Source of the DNA: Gnetum montanum
Lineage: Eukaryota > Streptophyta > Gnetopsida > Gnetales > Gnetaceae
Length of the DNA: 38,310 nt
Assembly: GCA_015680685.1 (NCBI GenBank)
Contig: MNCI01020229.1
Coordinates: 12,387 to 50,696 of the forward strand
Reading direction: 5' to 3'
Shown here: piece by piece, positions 1 through 7,830 of the stretch
Numbering within the stretch: position 1 is the stretch's first letter
Layout: the number at the start of each line of letters is the position of its first letter
Notes under the pieces: generated by a model
What the model was told of the DNA's origin: nothing
Database searches by the model: none
The model's input: only the letters and a program-made list of their open reading frames with translations
Translations under genes and position numbers: made by a program

Positions 1-40
1 GGTTGTATGCAACTGACTTCCTTTGTTTTGAATTGAGCAG
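1..40 (+). other. 3' end of an upstream intron
   Basis: A T-rich tract followed by GAGCAG at 35-40 looks like an acceptor, and the downstream frame is open from 41. A second AG at 59-60 is also possible. The donor lies outside the window. Confidence 0.5.
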
Positions 41-1580
41 TTAAGAGACACGACTTGCAGACTATACCAGAAGACGAGGAGTTAACCGACCCGGCGGGAG
101 GAACGGAATTGCTAGGGGAAGGGACTGGAGGAACTGGAGGTACTGAACCCCTGAACGATCAAGCGGAAACTCAAGAAATGTTCAACAGCTTTCTTACAGG
201 GAACCTTGATCTTGGAGACCCTCCGACGCAAGAGGAAATCAGAGGGAACGGTATGTCTCTTTACTCAGTTATGCAGCCTAATACATTCCTGAATTACCTT
301 ATTGCGAATTTTCTGTTTGACTCAGAGGAAAGCGAGACCGTCCCAGAAAAGGAGTCTGAGATCCCCCCCGAGGTGCCTCCAAAGGCGAGTGGCTCACGCA
401 CTGATGGACCTTTTACTTGGATGGAAATGCCGAGTAAAAGGGACTTCGTAGCTGGGGTGGCTGAAGAGGTTGTCGAGCGGATCGAACGGATCAATCCTGA
501 CATAGGTACAGATGCACTGAAAGACTTTCACTATGTTAGAGGCTGATGCCCAATTCTGTTTATTCTAACGTTTGTCTTTTCCTATGGACAGGTGCCCAAC
601 TGAGGTGGGACCCGTCCGAGCCCGTCGTTATGGAGAGTTTGCCTACACTATCTCCTGAGATTGAACAAGTGCCTAGACCTGTTTATGAAGAGGTAGCAGA
701 GGGCTTCGTTCATAATGCCAAAACGGTATGGACGTGCAGGAGATCCATTGAACAGTTATGGCTCCAAATTCAGGCGAAAGAGAAGGAGAATGCTGCATTG
801 TCAACGGAACGTGACGATTTGAAGGCTCGATATGAGTTTGCCGCAGCTAGATTAAATAATGATCGCACTTGGCGGACCTCCGAGGTCACATATACAAGGT
901 ATTGGAACCTTCTCAATCGCCATGCAGGGCTGATACGGAGGCTAGGGGAGCGCAGAGCCCAAATTGATTTGCTGAACACCAAATGTCAGGATTGGAAGGC
1001 TTTCGCCTCCAAAGTTCGCAAATGGGGGCAAGATGAAAAGAACCACAAGCACCAATACAAGAAGTCGCTAAAAGAGGTTTCTATTGAGAAGCGACAGTTA
1101 GAGATGTTTGTGGAGGGTCTTGGTCTGCGCTCCGCCTTCGACACCTTCGCCCAGAACACAATTGTAGAGATGGAGTCTCCTAAACGGCGGATAACGACAG
1201 CCTCTGGGGAGGTGTCGGTGGGCGAATTCCCTTTGAAACGTCCCACCTGGTCAGACGTTGACAAAGGAAAGGCCCTGGCTGATATCGACTTGGGTCTCGA
1301 TGGGACAGACTGGGCAAGCGTTCCTGAAGAGGAGATCCTACGACGGCTTGAATTCGGCTTGGGGGGACCTCCTATGGTAAGCGTTTTGTCTCTTTTTGGA
1401 GTTAATTGATTGATTAATGTTTGAAATTTTGACATTCGCTCATCTTTGTGTTGATTATTTCCTCTTTGGTCTTTTCAGGATGAAGGTGGGGACGAGACTG
1501 GAGAAGCTGGCCCCAGTGGAGCAGGGGCGTCTGATGCTGGTGGGCCCGAGGAGGATGATCCTCATGCCCCAAATGCTTAG
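41..1580 (+). CDS. Spliced coiled-coil protein gene, antisense to element A gag-protease (5' end outside window)
   Basis: Three exons can be read: 41-505, 592-1376 and 1479-1580. Exon 1 is preceded by an acceptor-like AG at 39-40. The 506-591 intron is phase 1 (G plus GT restores a Gly codon) and the 1377-1478 intron is phase 0. The joined frame gives about 449 visible residues with no internal stop, ending at TAG 1578-1580. Exon 1 is acidic and Gly/Pro/Glu-rich. Exon 2 encodes a long charged helix-forming stretch (roughly 706-1130) with Lys/Glu/Arg/Leu spacing typical of coiled coils. Exon 3 is a short acidic Gly/Ala/Pro tail ending PHAPNA. No catalytic motif was recognised. The position matches the antisense ORF of Tat-lineage elements; some such ORFs are reported to carry plant-mobile-domain or transposase_28-like regions, which would lie outside the window if present. 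A captured host gene is the alternative. No initiator codon is visible; 55 is TTG within an open frame. Confidence 0.72.
506..591 (+). other. Predicted GT-AG intron, 86 bp, phase 1
   Basis: The donor reads ATAG/GTACAG and the acceptor follows a pyrimidine-rich run ending CTATGGACAG. Removing it joins G505 to GT592-593 as a Gly codon. It also removes the TGA at 544-546 that otherwise ends the first reading frame. Confidence 0.75.
1377..1478 (+). other. Predicted GT-AG intron, 102 bp, phase 0
   Basis: The donor is CCTATG/GTAAGCG, a near-consensus plant donor. The acceptor is the T-rich run ending CTTTTCAG. Splicing joins codon ATG 1374-1376 to GAT 1479-1481 and opens a 33-residue acidic last exon. 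Unspliced, the frame ends at TGA 1407-1409. Confidence 0.82.
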
Positions 1581-2092
1581 CATTTTAGCACTTCTCGTTT
1601 TTCAATTCAAACTTGTACTGAGACTGTAACTTGAACATTATGAAATGAACAGAGATTGTTGACTGTATATAATAACATGCATATATATATATTTATATAT
1701 ATTTTGTTGCTGATTTTGGGTTTAACATGTCGTAGAAATGTAAAATATTTTGGTTTATTTTTTGTTTTAAGTGCGATACAGGAAGCGATTAGAAGTAGAA
1801 CGAAAAGCTGGTACTAGTTTATGGCCAGTTCGGGCCCCATGCGTAGTTTATCGCCATTTCGGGCCGCATGCGTAATCAAGGAATGTTTTGGAGAACGCGG
1901 ATAGATTTCTCGGGTAACCGATCATTGCTGATCGTGGCTAGTTTTATGTCATTGCGGACATGATAGTTTAGTGTCATTTCGGACCGGGAGTGGCTTTTAA
2001 TTGTTTTTTTTTGTTTTATCATAGTTTAATGTCATTTCGGACTTTTTATAGTTTAACGTCATTTCGGACTAAGGATTTGCTTTCTATTTTAA
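1581..2092. other. Intergenic spacer between the convergent gene and the protease frame
   Basis: AT-rich non-coding sequence. It contains an (AT)-rich run near 1676-1702 that could serve 3'-end formation, then a run of six short direct repeats (listed separately). No RT or integrase coding signal was seen here, although these domains would be expected on the minus strand below the protease in an autonomous element. Confidence 0.6.
1815..2068. repeat. Six copies of a 20-bp motif (TAGTTTAnnGTCATTTCGGA)
   Basis: Copies start at 1815, 1844, 1939, 1964, 2022 and 2049. They are unevenly spaced (25 to 95 bp apart) and share TAGTTT at the left and CATTTCGG or a close variant at the right. They sit in the non-coding gap between two converging transcription units, so a role in 3'-end formation or RNA structure is conceivable but not shown. 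Confidence 0.8.
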
Positions 2093-3376
2093 TTATTTTT
2101 TGATATTCTTTATTTTTACGTCAGAGGGTGTACTGACAGGTACTATTTTATACTCAGCGTCTCCCTCGCTGATTATGTTGAATGGCAATTTAGCCCAGGG
2201 GACGTTTGTTGGAATGTTTTCAGTGGTTGTATTTTCGAGCACTTCGGTATCGGTCATTGTTCCTGCGTTGTCTTCTTCACGAGGCCGCAGGTGTGGCGTG
2301 TCAGATGGTGGCGTTTCGGTGTTAGGAGATTCTCGATCTGTGACAGAGGGCTTGCATTCAGTTGGTGATCGGGGGTTCTTGTCACTTGGGCTAGGCTTTT
2401 CGAGCTCTATTTCCGACCCTTGCTCTATGTCTAAGTTTGATGAGATGATAGGAACGATCGCTTCCCCATGTATAATGACTTCTCCACCCTCGTAGGGCAG
2501 GTGAATCTCCTGATGTATGGGGGATGATACGGCTCTCAACTGGGCTAACCAGGGTCTTCCTAAGATGAGATTGAACCCTGGCATCTCATCAACTACCAAG
2601 AAATCAGCGGATGTAGGAAACTGGTCTCCCGCTATAAAGTCAAGGGTTATCGTGCCCTTGACTAATACGCACGACCCGCTGAAGGATTTCAAACAAGCGG
2701 TTGTCATGGGTTTGATCGAGTCTGTAAGCCCCAATTGTTCGATGATTGGATATGGTACAACGTTAGTGGCTACCCCATCATCTACATGTACCATATGTAT
2801 CTTAAATTGGTTTATACGTATGGTTATAAACATAGGGGTCGTCGTCGTCTCACCCGTTGTTTTATCTATTTTGATGCTCTCATCGCGGAAGCTTAAGGCC
2901 TTAGGGCTGACCCCGCGAGGAGGGTACATCACCGCATGGATTGCTAGTTCACTCGAAGGCAAATCCTCACTAACCGAGATAGATGTTAACATACGTACAA
3001 GAGCTTCGCGGTGAGTCTGGGAAGTCAGCACTAAATCATATAAGCTTAGAGACGTGTTCTTTTGCTTTAATGCCTGAGTGACTTGCGTCAGGACCGTCGC
3101 GAAATCTCTGCTGTTAGGAGCGTTTTGGTTAAGAGGGACCGGGTCCATCGGGCCTAGGAGTTTTATCTCGCGTTTCTGTGGTTTGTCGTTCTTGCGGATG
3201 TTAGCAGTTTCACGTTGTTCGTGCGTCCGAGAGGTTTCACTGCTGCCTACGTCAGGTAGATTGTCAGATGATGCCATGGGTATGGAGCTAAGAGGTGTTG
3301 GTTTAGGTGGCCCCACGGCTAGCCGTTGGCGTTCTCTCTCCACGCGCTCGCATGTGAGCCTGTCCGCTAGGCGTTC
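2093..3376 (-). CDS. Retropepsin-like aspartic protease region of element A
   Basis: Open frame on the minus strand, in the same frame as gag. It follows TGA at 3377-3379; a GTG at 3341-3343 is not a convincing start, so the region is probably made as part of a gag-protease polyprotein. Counting from 3343, the active-site segment HVDDGVATNVVPYP is near residues 187-199 (Asp-Asp-Gly, where the family usually has D-S/T/D-G-S). The C-terminal flap/helix block NLILGRPWL is at about 258-266, and an AVxSPIHQEI segment follows, as in plant gypsy proteases. The upstream SLSLYDLVLTSQTHREALV and ALSFRDE segments resemble the pre-protease region of Ogre/Tat elements. The final 120 residues are Pro/Ser/Thr/Glu-rich, and TGA/TAG-free until 2093. 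RT should follow but is absent. Confidence 0.85.
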   Translation of the reverse strand, partial: ERLADRLTCERVERERQRLAVGPPKPTPLSSIPMASSDNLPDVGSSETSRTHEQRETANIRKNDKPQKREIKLLGPMDPVPLNQNAPNSRDFATVLTQVTQALKQKNTSLSLYDLVLTSQTHREALVRMLTSISVSEDLPSSELAIHAVMYPPRGVSPKALSFRDESIKIDKTTGETTTTPMFITIRINQFKIHMVHVDDGVATNVVPYPIIEQLGLTDSIKPMTTACLKSFSGSCVLVKGTITLDFIAGDQFPTSADFLVVDEMPGFNLILGRPWLAQLRAVSSPIHQEIHLPYEGGEVIIHGEAIVPIISSNLDIEQGSEIELEKPSPSDKNPRSPTECKPSVTDRESPNTETPPSDTPHLRPREEDNAGTMTDTEVLENTTTENIPTNVPWAKLPFNIISEGDAEYKIVPVSTPSDVKIKNIKK

Positions 3377-4147
3377 TCACGTGCTACGCGGAGGTGGATT
3401 TGGCCTCGAAACCTGGGATTGCCCAGGGACCTTTACGACATATGGAGCAGGGCGGGGTTGCGGGTACGGCTGGGCAGGAGCCTGTGCGGGCACCCGGACG
3501 ACGTATGGAGTTGGCCTTAGTGGATATGGGACCTCCGTCATTGCAACTGCGGGTGGTACTCGGACTACAAAGGGGGCAGGCCGAGCGTATGGTGTCGTTG
3601 TATTCGCGGGATTAACGGGGGGGATGCGCACCACGTAGGGTTGTTGGCGCGTCGTCATGTTGGAGGCGGGTGTAATCGAGGGCACGCGGACTACGTACGG
3701 CTGCTGCGGGGTGCGGGATGTCTGGGGTGCGAGTGCGGACTCAACGGGAGGGACCTGAACTACAAACGACTTGTAAGATGTTTCTTTGTTTTCGGGGTAT
3801 ATAGTATTAATGTGGGGCATGTCGAGGTCATCATCACAGTAAATCGTGCTAATTATGTATGGAGCCTCCTTGGTGTTTAGGGGGTCTTGGTACACCCCCA
3901 TGGTCTGATTTTGTGGTTGGATGGGGTTAGCTCTGTCAAACGTGATGTTACCTTCGTCAATCATCCGTTGGATATCCTGTTTCAAAGTGAAACAGTAATC
4001 TGTCCCATGCCCTGGTCTTTGATGATAGTCGCAAAAGCGATCCATCCGGAATCCTTTGGGCACGGGGGGCTCATCTGGCGTTGCTAGGCTTGGATTCTGT
4101 ACGAGTTGACAGAATCGGTCGTGTCTTTGTATGGCCACAGGGGATAA
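3377..4147 (-). CDS. Element A gag C-terminal part: zinc knuckle and PYVVRVP-repeat tail
   Basis: In-frame continuation of gag after TAA 4148-4150. Counting from the GTG at 4138, a zinc-binding motif C36-x2-H39-x4-H44-x4-C49 (CDYHQRPGHGTDYC) is followed by FTLKQDIQRMIDEG, a typical Tat/Ogre gag arrangement for nucleic-acid binding. The C-terminal half (residues 124-238) carries six spaced copies of a (P/S)(Y/F)VV(R/Q/K)(V/I)P motif in Pro-rich linkers. The segment ends at TGA 3377-3379, directly before the protease in the same frame. The GTG is not a believable initiator, so this is a downstream piece of a polyprotein rather than an independent gene. Confidence 0.85.
   Translation of the reverse strand, partial: LSPVAIQRHDRFCQLVQNPSLATPDEPPVPKGFRMDRFCDYHQRPGHGTDYCFTLKQDIQRMIDEGNITFDRANPIQPQNQTMGVYQDPLNTKEAPYIISTIYCDDDLDMPHINTIYPENKETSYKSFVVQVPPVESALAPQTSRTPQQPYVVRVPSITPASNMTTRQQPYVVRIPPVNPANTTTPYARPAPFVVRVPPAVAMTEVPYPLRPTPYVVRVPAQAPAQPYPQPRPAPYVVKVPGQSQVSRPNPPPRST
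3425..3769 (-). repeat. Six-copy PYVVRVP protein repeat
   Basis: Repeat units of about 17-23 residues recur in the gag tail: SFVVQVP, PYVVRVP, PYVVRIP, PFVVRVP, PYVVRVP, PYVVKVP. The hydrophobic-basic core is preserved while the Pro/Thr/Ala linkers vary, which suggests selection on the core. Confidence 0.9.
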
Positions 4148-4150
4148 TTA

Positions 4151-4270
4151 TTTGTGGTTCATCAACCCAGCCTTTAAGAGTTGATCGAAGAGTTGGGAAG
4201 GCTTCATTGGCAGAGGCGTGTATTGAGAGGGTTCTTTCCTCTCAAAATTCCGTGTACGGTTTGTCGGATT
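4151..4270 (-). pseudogene. Inter-stop remnant of element A gag
   Basis: Between in-frame stops TAG 4271-4273 and TAA 4148-4150 lies a 40-codon open stretch. It contains YTPLPMKPSQLFDQLLKAGL, which resembles the FTPLP...QL...LL segment that precedes the zinc knuckle in Tat/Ogre gags. This shows that the region is true coding sequence interrupted by stops rather than an untranslated spacer. Confidence 0.75.
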
Positions 4271-4288
4271 CTATTGCGATGATGATTC

Positions 4289-6166
4289 CTATGTATTGGT
4301 TGCGGGCGGGGGGTGATAGTAGTTAGTAGGTGGCATCGGTGGTTTTGATTGTTGCGTCCCTGCTACAGCTGCTATAGTGGTTTTAGCCTTTTCTTTTTCT
4401 TTCTTAGTATGTTGATTTTTAAAGGCTGTGTAGGCTGGATCGTGACTATTTTGGGCAGCTTCTTCAATGTTCTTAATTTGCTCGAACGCCTGATTGAGAT
4501 CTCGCGCATTGAGGTAATACAGTTTAGATTTAAAGAAATCGTTGACGACCCCTTTTAGGATCGTGAGTAAGTAAAATGGGGAGATCGGTTCATGAAGCTC
4601 GTTCAGAGCTGCGCTCCATCTTTGAATGAATTTTTGGACCGGTTCGAGAGGCCCCTGCTTAATCTGCATGAGGCTATCTAGCGTTGGCTCGGGTTTCAAG
4701 TTATACTTGAACTGGGTCACAAATTGGCGTATGAGGTCATCCAAAGCGCAGATGGAGTTCCTAGGTAAGGCGCGGTACCAATCGAGTGCCCTTCCCGTAA
4801 GGGACATGGGGAACACCCGGAGGACAGCGTGGGGCCAAGCTTGGAGCAGTGCACATTCCAACCGGAATGTTATGAGATGAGCGTTAGGATCTGTCTCACC
4901 GTTATATTTGGTCAATGTTGGCAGGGGAACACCTTTGGGCAAGGTTAAAGGCGGGACAGAGGAGCTAATAGGGTCTTCATTGTAGAAGTCTACCACTTTC
5001 ATCTCCCCATCGGTGATGGTTTTGAGACGCTTTACCTCATCTGTCAATTCCTGCATCATTCTTTTGGCATCTGCCCAATCCTGAGCGTTTGGGAGCAAGG
5101 TGGTTTGGGCTTGGGATAGGCTGTATGGGTTAGACTGTTGAACGGTGGGCTGGAAGGCTGAAAGTTGCATTGTTGGGGGTTGCGTTTGCGAAAAGTGTAT
5201 GGTAGATGGCATTAGGGGCACTACATTATAGAGAGGAGGTTGTTGCTGCTGTGGTTGTGGCTGTGCCTGAGGCACATGAGTTGGTGGCACCGTGTGGGGT
5301 GGTACGTAGTGGTGGGAAACCTGATGTGAGGTCGTGCCCGTCATCGGCCATTGTCCGGCCATGTTGTATGAGGAGGCCCCTTGTTGGGTTACGACAGTGA
5401 AAGGGGGTGCATGCGTTTGGATATGCGGGATGTAGTGGGCAGGTGTGGACACAGGTATAAAGTGTGGCATTCTTACCACTTGGGACTGGGCCTGGAACGT
5501 CACCCCTAGGTTACTGTGAGGGGGCGGTGCTTGTGAGGATGAACCTGCAGCTGTAAAAGGGAAGGCGTTGGGCAAAGGGTTGCCCTGGGGAAGAATTTGA
5601 GCTGACGTGGATGTTTCTTGTAACAATGTTTGGGTGTGGGCAGAGGTAACGGGTTGGAGGGGTATGGTCTCCCCTGCGTCCGGGTTAAATATGGGGTTTA
5701 TGTGGTTATGTGGACTAAGAGTATGATAGGAGTCTTCATGCTCAGATTGCGCAGCGAATTCGTCCTCTTCGTCCCGTTGTGGTTCTATCGTAACTTGGTC
5801 TAACGATTGGCTCCTGTGTAGAAGGAGTTGCGTAAAGAGCTCCGAGAATTGCTCCGGAATGGGGATTACGTCGTACGGGGAAGGGATGAATTCATACCCC
5901 CCTCTGTAAAAGATTTCAAATTGCCTCTTTACCTCCATTTCAGCCCGATCTACTGCCAGGCCTGCTTGCATCTTAATGCAGATAAAGTTATACTCGTCTT
6001 GGCTTATAATGTTAGCGGCAGGGTCTCTCCCTTGCAACCTCAATGACCGACGGGGCCCCATTGTGGATTGCCCTCCCATATGTTGTGTGATAGATTGTTG
6101 GGCAGCTGTTGTGTCTGAGATGTTAACGTTCTGGGTAGTAGTAGCGGTGATGTTGATCGGATTCAT
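4289..6166 (-). CDS. Element A gag (capsid/nucleocapsid precursor)
   Basis: 625 codons from ATG 6164-6166 to TAG 4289-4291. Residues 1-130 contain short charged stretches. Residues about 210-350 are Pro/Gln/His-rich with no domain recognised. A short coiled-coil-like helix lies at about 363-390 (DAKRMMQELTDEVKRLKT). A retrotransposon gag domain covers about 413-570, with the typical P-LTKYNGETDPNAHL, SLTGRALDWYRALP, FVTQFKYN and FIQRWSAALNEL blocks. This domain forms the particle shell. The C-terminus is Lys-rich, then Pro/Tyr-rich, before the stop. The same frame resumes downstream with the zinc knuckle and protease, so the stop either marks decay or a suppressed codon. Confidence 0.88.
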   Translation of the reverse strand: MNPINITATTTQNVNISDTTAAQQSITQHMGGQSTMGPRRSLRLQGRDPAANIISQDEYNFICIKMQAGLAVDRAEMEVKRQFEIFYRGGYEFIPSPYDVIPIPEQFSELFTQLLLHRSQSLDQVTIEPQRDEEDEFAAQSEHEDSYHTLSPHNHINPIFNPDAGETIPLQPVTSAHTQTLLQETSTSAQILPQGNPLPNAFPFTAAGSSSQAPPPHSNLGVTFQAQSQVVRMPHFIPVSTPAHYIPHIQTHAPPFTVVTQQGASSYNMAGQWPMTGTTSHQVSHHYVPPHTVPPTHVPQAQPQPQQQQPPLYNVVPLMPSTIHFSQTQPPTMQLSAFQPTVQQSNPYSLSQAQTTLLPNAQDWADAKRMMQELTDEVKRLKTITDGEMKVVDFYNEDPISSSVPPLTLPKGVPLPTLTKYNGETDPNAHLITFRLECALLQAWPHAVLRVFPMSLTGRALDWYRALPRNSICALDDLIRQFVTQFKYNLKPEPTLDSLMQIKQGPLEPVQKFIQRWSAALNELHEPISPFYLLTILKGVVNDFFKSKLYYLNARDLNQAFEQIKNIEEAAQNSHDPAYTAFKNQHTKKEKEKAKTTIAAVAGTQQSKPPMPPTNYYHPPPATNT

Positions 6167-6250
6167 GATAATAGACGGTTCGAGTGTGCGGGATTGATGT
6201 GGCTAACGGTGTATGCGATGGCGTAGACGAATCTACAGGCTAAGTATCCG

Positions 6251-6450
6251 GCGTAAATGCTGGCGTAAGCGTGTAGCGTATACGCTAGGGTTTGTCTGCA
6301 GCGTAAATGCTGGCGTAAGTGTGTAGCGTATACGTTAGGGTTTGTCTACAGCGTAAACGCTGGCGTAAGTGTGTAGCGTGTACGCTAGGGTTTTTCTGCA
6401 GCGTAAACGCTAGCGTAAGTGTGTAGCGTATACGCTAGGGTTTGTGTGCC
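6251..6450. repeat. Four tandem 50-bp repeats in the element A leader
   Basis: Units 6251-6300, 6301-6350, 6351-6400 and 6401-6450 have exactly the same length and differ by a few substitutions. Each begins GCGTAAA(T/C)GC and contains a GCGTATACGC-like palindrome (perfect at 6276-6285 and 6426-6435). They lie between the proposed primer site and the gag start, so they would be in the 5' untranslated leader of the genomic RNA. Confidence 0.92.
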
Positions 6451-6530
6451 GACGTTGAAGAATCGTTAGCATAAACACCGTGTCAAATTTGAACAGAGCA
6501 GCGAAGACGCTGATGAGCGTAGGCGTGAAG

Positions 6531-6549
6531 GGCCCTCCTTCTAGCGCCA
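6531..6549 (-). other. Proposed primer-binding site of element A
   Basis: The minus strand reads TGGCGCTAGAAGGAGGGCC. It begins TGG, as needed to pair with a tRNA CCA end, and lies a few bases inside an LTR-like CA terminus at 6557-6558 (TG on the plus strand). The tRNA species was not identified. Position between TATA-bearing LTR and gag supports the call. Confidence 0.6.
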
Positions 6550-6912
6550 AAAACTATGCCGACCGAAATCGTCGGTGCGAGGCTGGAACGTTGCGGGCAC
6601 CGGAAGATCAGCGGGCAAGCACAGTTGACCCTGCCTCCACTTGAGGGCGAGCTGGAGTGGACGAAGGTAGAGTGCCTTGAATGGTCCGCACGCGGATCAA
6701 ACAAGGACTTCCCCGAGCGCCACCGAGGTGTTATACGCTGGGTTATGTGTAAACCAGGGCGTAAACGGCGAAACAGGCGCAGACGGCGTAAGCGTAGAGG
6801 GGCGTAAACAACGTTGGGCGTGAATAGCGTAAACAGAAATAGGCCCAGCGTAAGTGTATACAGGCGTAAACAGCGTAACCAAATACAAAGGGCATAAACA
6901 AATGTAAACAGT

Positions 6913-7126
6913 GTAAACAGTGGGCGTACACGGACGCTGCCGGAGCGTAAACGTAAGCGGGCGTAAGCGGAGCGTGGGCTAAATTGACGTAAAACTGTAA
7001 AACTTGCAACAAGCGTAAACAGTGGGCGTCCACGGACGCAAACGGAACACGGAGCGTAAACGTAAACAGCCGCAAACGAGGCGCGGGCCAAATTAACGTA
7101 AAACTGTAAAAGAACTTGCAACAAGC
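6913..7126. repeat. Tandem pair of about 102/112-bp repeats inside the element A LTR
   Basis: Two units start GTAAACAGTGGGCGT at 6913 and 7015 and end with an AACTTGCAACAAGC-type block. A third start lies at 7127 (GTAAACAATGG). They sit downstream of the TATA box in the transcribed part of the LTR. Confidence 0.8.
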
Positions 7127-7374
7127 GTAAACAATGGATTATAGAGTTAAAATGTTGTGCACCGGTCTAACACAGTTGTGTAGGGACACAAGGCGGACGT
7201 ATAGCCCCGGTGGATGGAGGGATGCAGCCAACTGACACGGTAGGCGGAGCACGGACTGTGCTCAGCGTGCAGGACTTCCAGCGTAAGCGTAAGCGTAAGA
7301 GGGTTTTTGCAGCGTAATTACTTTGGGTCTACTCTGGTAAATTTCTGCCAGGCCGAGAAATGTGGAAAACTGGG

Positions 7375-7384
7375 CTATTTATAG
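7375..7384 (-). promoter_or_regulatory. TATA box of element A LTR
   Basis: CTATAAATAG on the minus strand, flanked by GC-rich sequence and placed just downstream of the palindrome array. The same CTATAAATA core occurs at the equivalent place in most of the other LTRs here. Confidence 0.65.
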
Positions 7385-7439
7385 GGGTAGGGTTACCGGG
7401 AAAAGCGGACGGGGAGACACGTGACGTATAGATCGGGCG

Positions 7440-7830
7440 TTACAATTTAGAAACATGGTATACGCCGGGCGTATACGTTACAACAGGCCGGCGTATACGC
7501 TGGGCATATACGCTGAGCGTATACGCTGGGCGTAGACGGATAGATGCTGGCGTATACGCTGGGGCGTATATGCTGGTGAATGTTGGGCGTATACGTCGAA
7601 GGATGTCCACTTGCTTCAATCCTTGCTCTTCGGTGTAATCTTCATGTTGCATTGGAGATCTTGTCGTCGAGCGTGTGCCTCTGCCGTACCTGGGCGTATA
7701 CGCCGGAGAGCTGGGCATACACGCTGGGCGTAGACGCCGGGCGTAGACGCTGGATGAGGACGCTGGGCGTAGACGCTGGGCGTAGACGCTGGCACACCAC
7801 AGTTTAAAGTTGGGCGTATACGCTGGCACA
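7440..7830. repeat. GCGTATACGC / GCGTAGACGC array upstream of the TATA box
   Basis: Perfect 10-bp palindromes GCGTATACGC occur at 7491-7500, 7517-7526, 7550-7559, 7694-7703 and 7814-7823. Several GCGTAGACGC and one-mismatch variants lie between them, commonly followed by TGG. In the minus orientation the array is in U3, upstream of the promoter, where enhancer sites are expected. Confidence 0.88.

Noticed and set aside
2100-3638. Plus-strand frames opposite the protease and gag tail
   Set aside because: Shadows of the minus-strand gag-protease frame, which has recognisable motifs.
3078-3638. Plus-strand Gly/Thr-rich 186-codon frame
   Set aside because: Exact antisense of the PYVVRVP repeats, so its own repetition is secondary.
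4148-4291. An intron explaining the stops in element A gag
   Set aside because: The stretch encodes a recognisable gag segment (TPLPMKPSQL), so splicing it out would remove conserved protein.
6483-7124. Long minus-strand frame (213 codons) and overlapping frames over the GCGTA-rich region
   Set aside because: The products are repetitive Leu/Arg/Tyr/Ala strings created by GCGTA repeats inside an LTR; no domain and several frames open at once.
7440-7830. CRISPR-like array
   Set aside because: Repeats are short and palindromic with uneven short spacers, in plant retrotransposon U3; no cas genes and wrong organism type.
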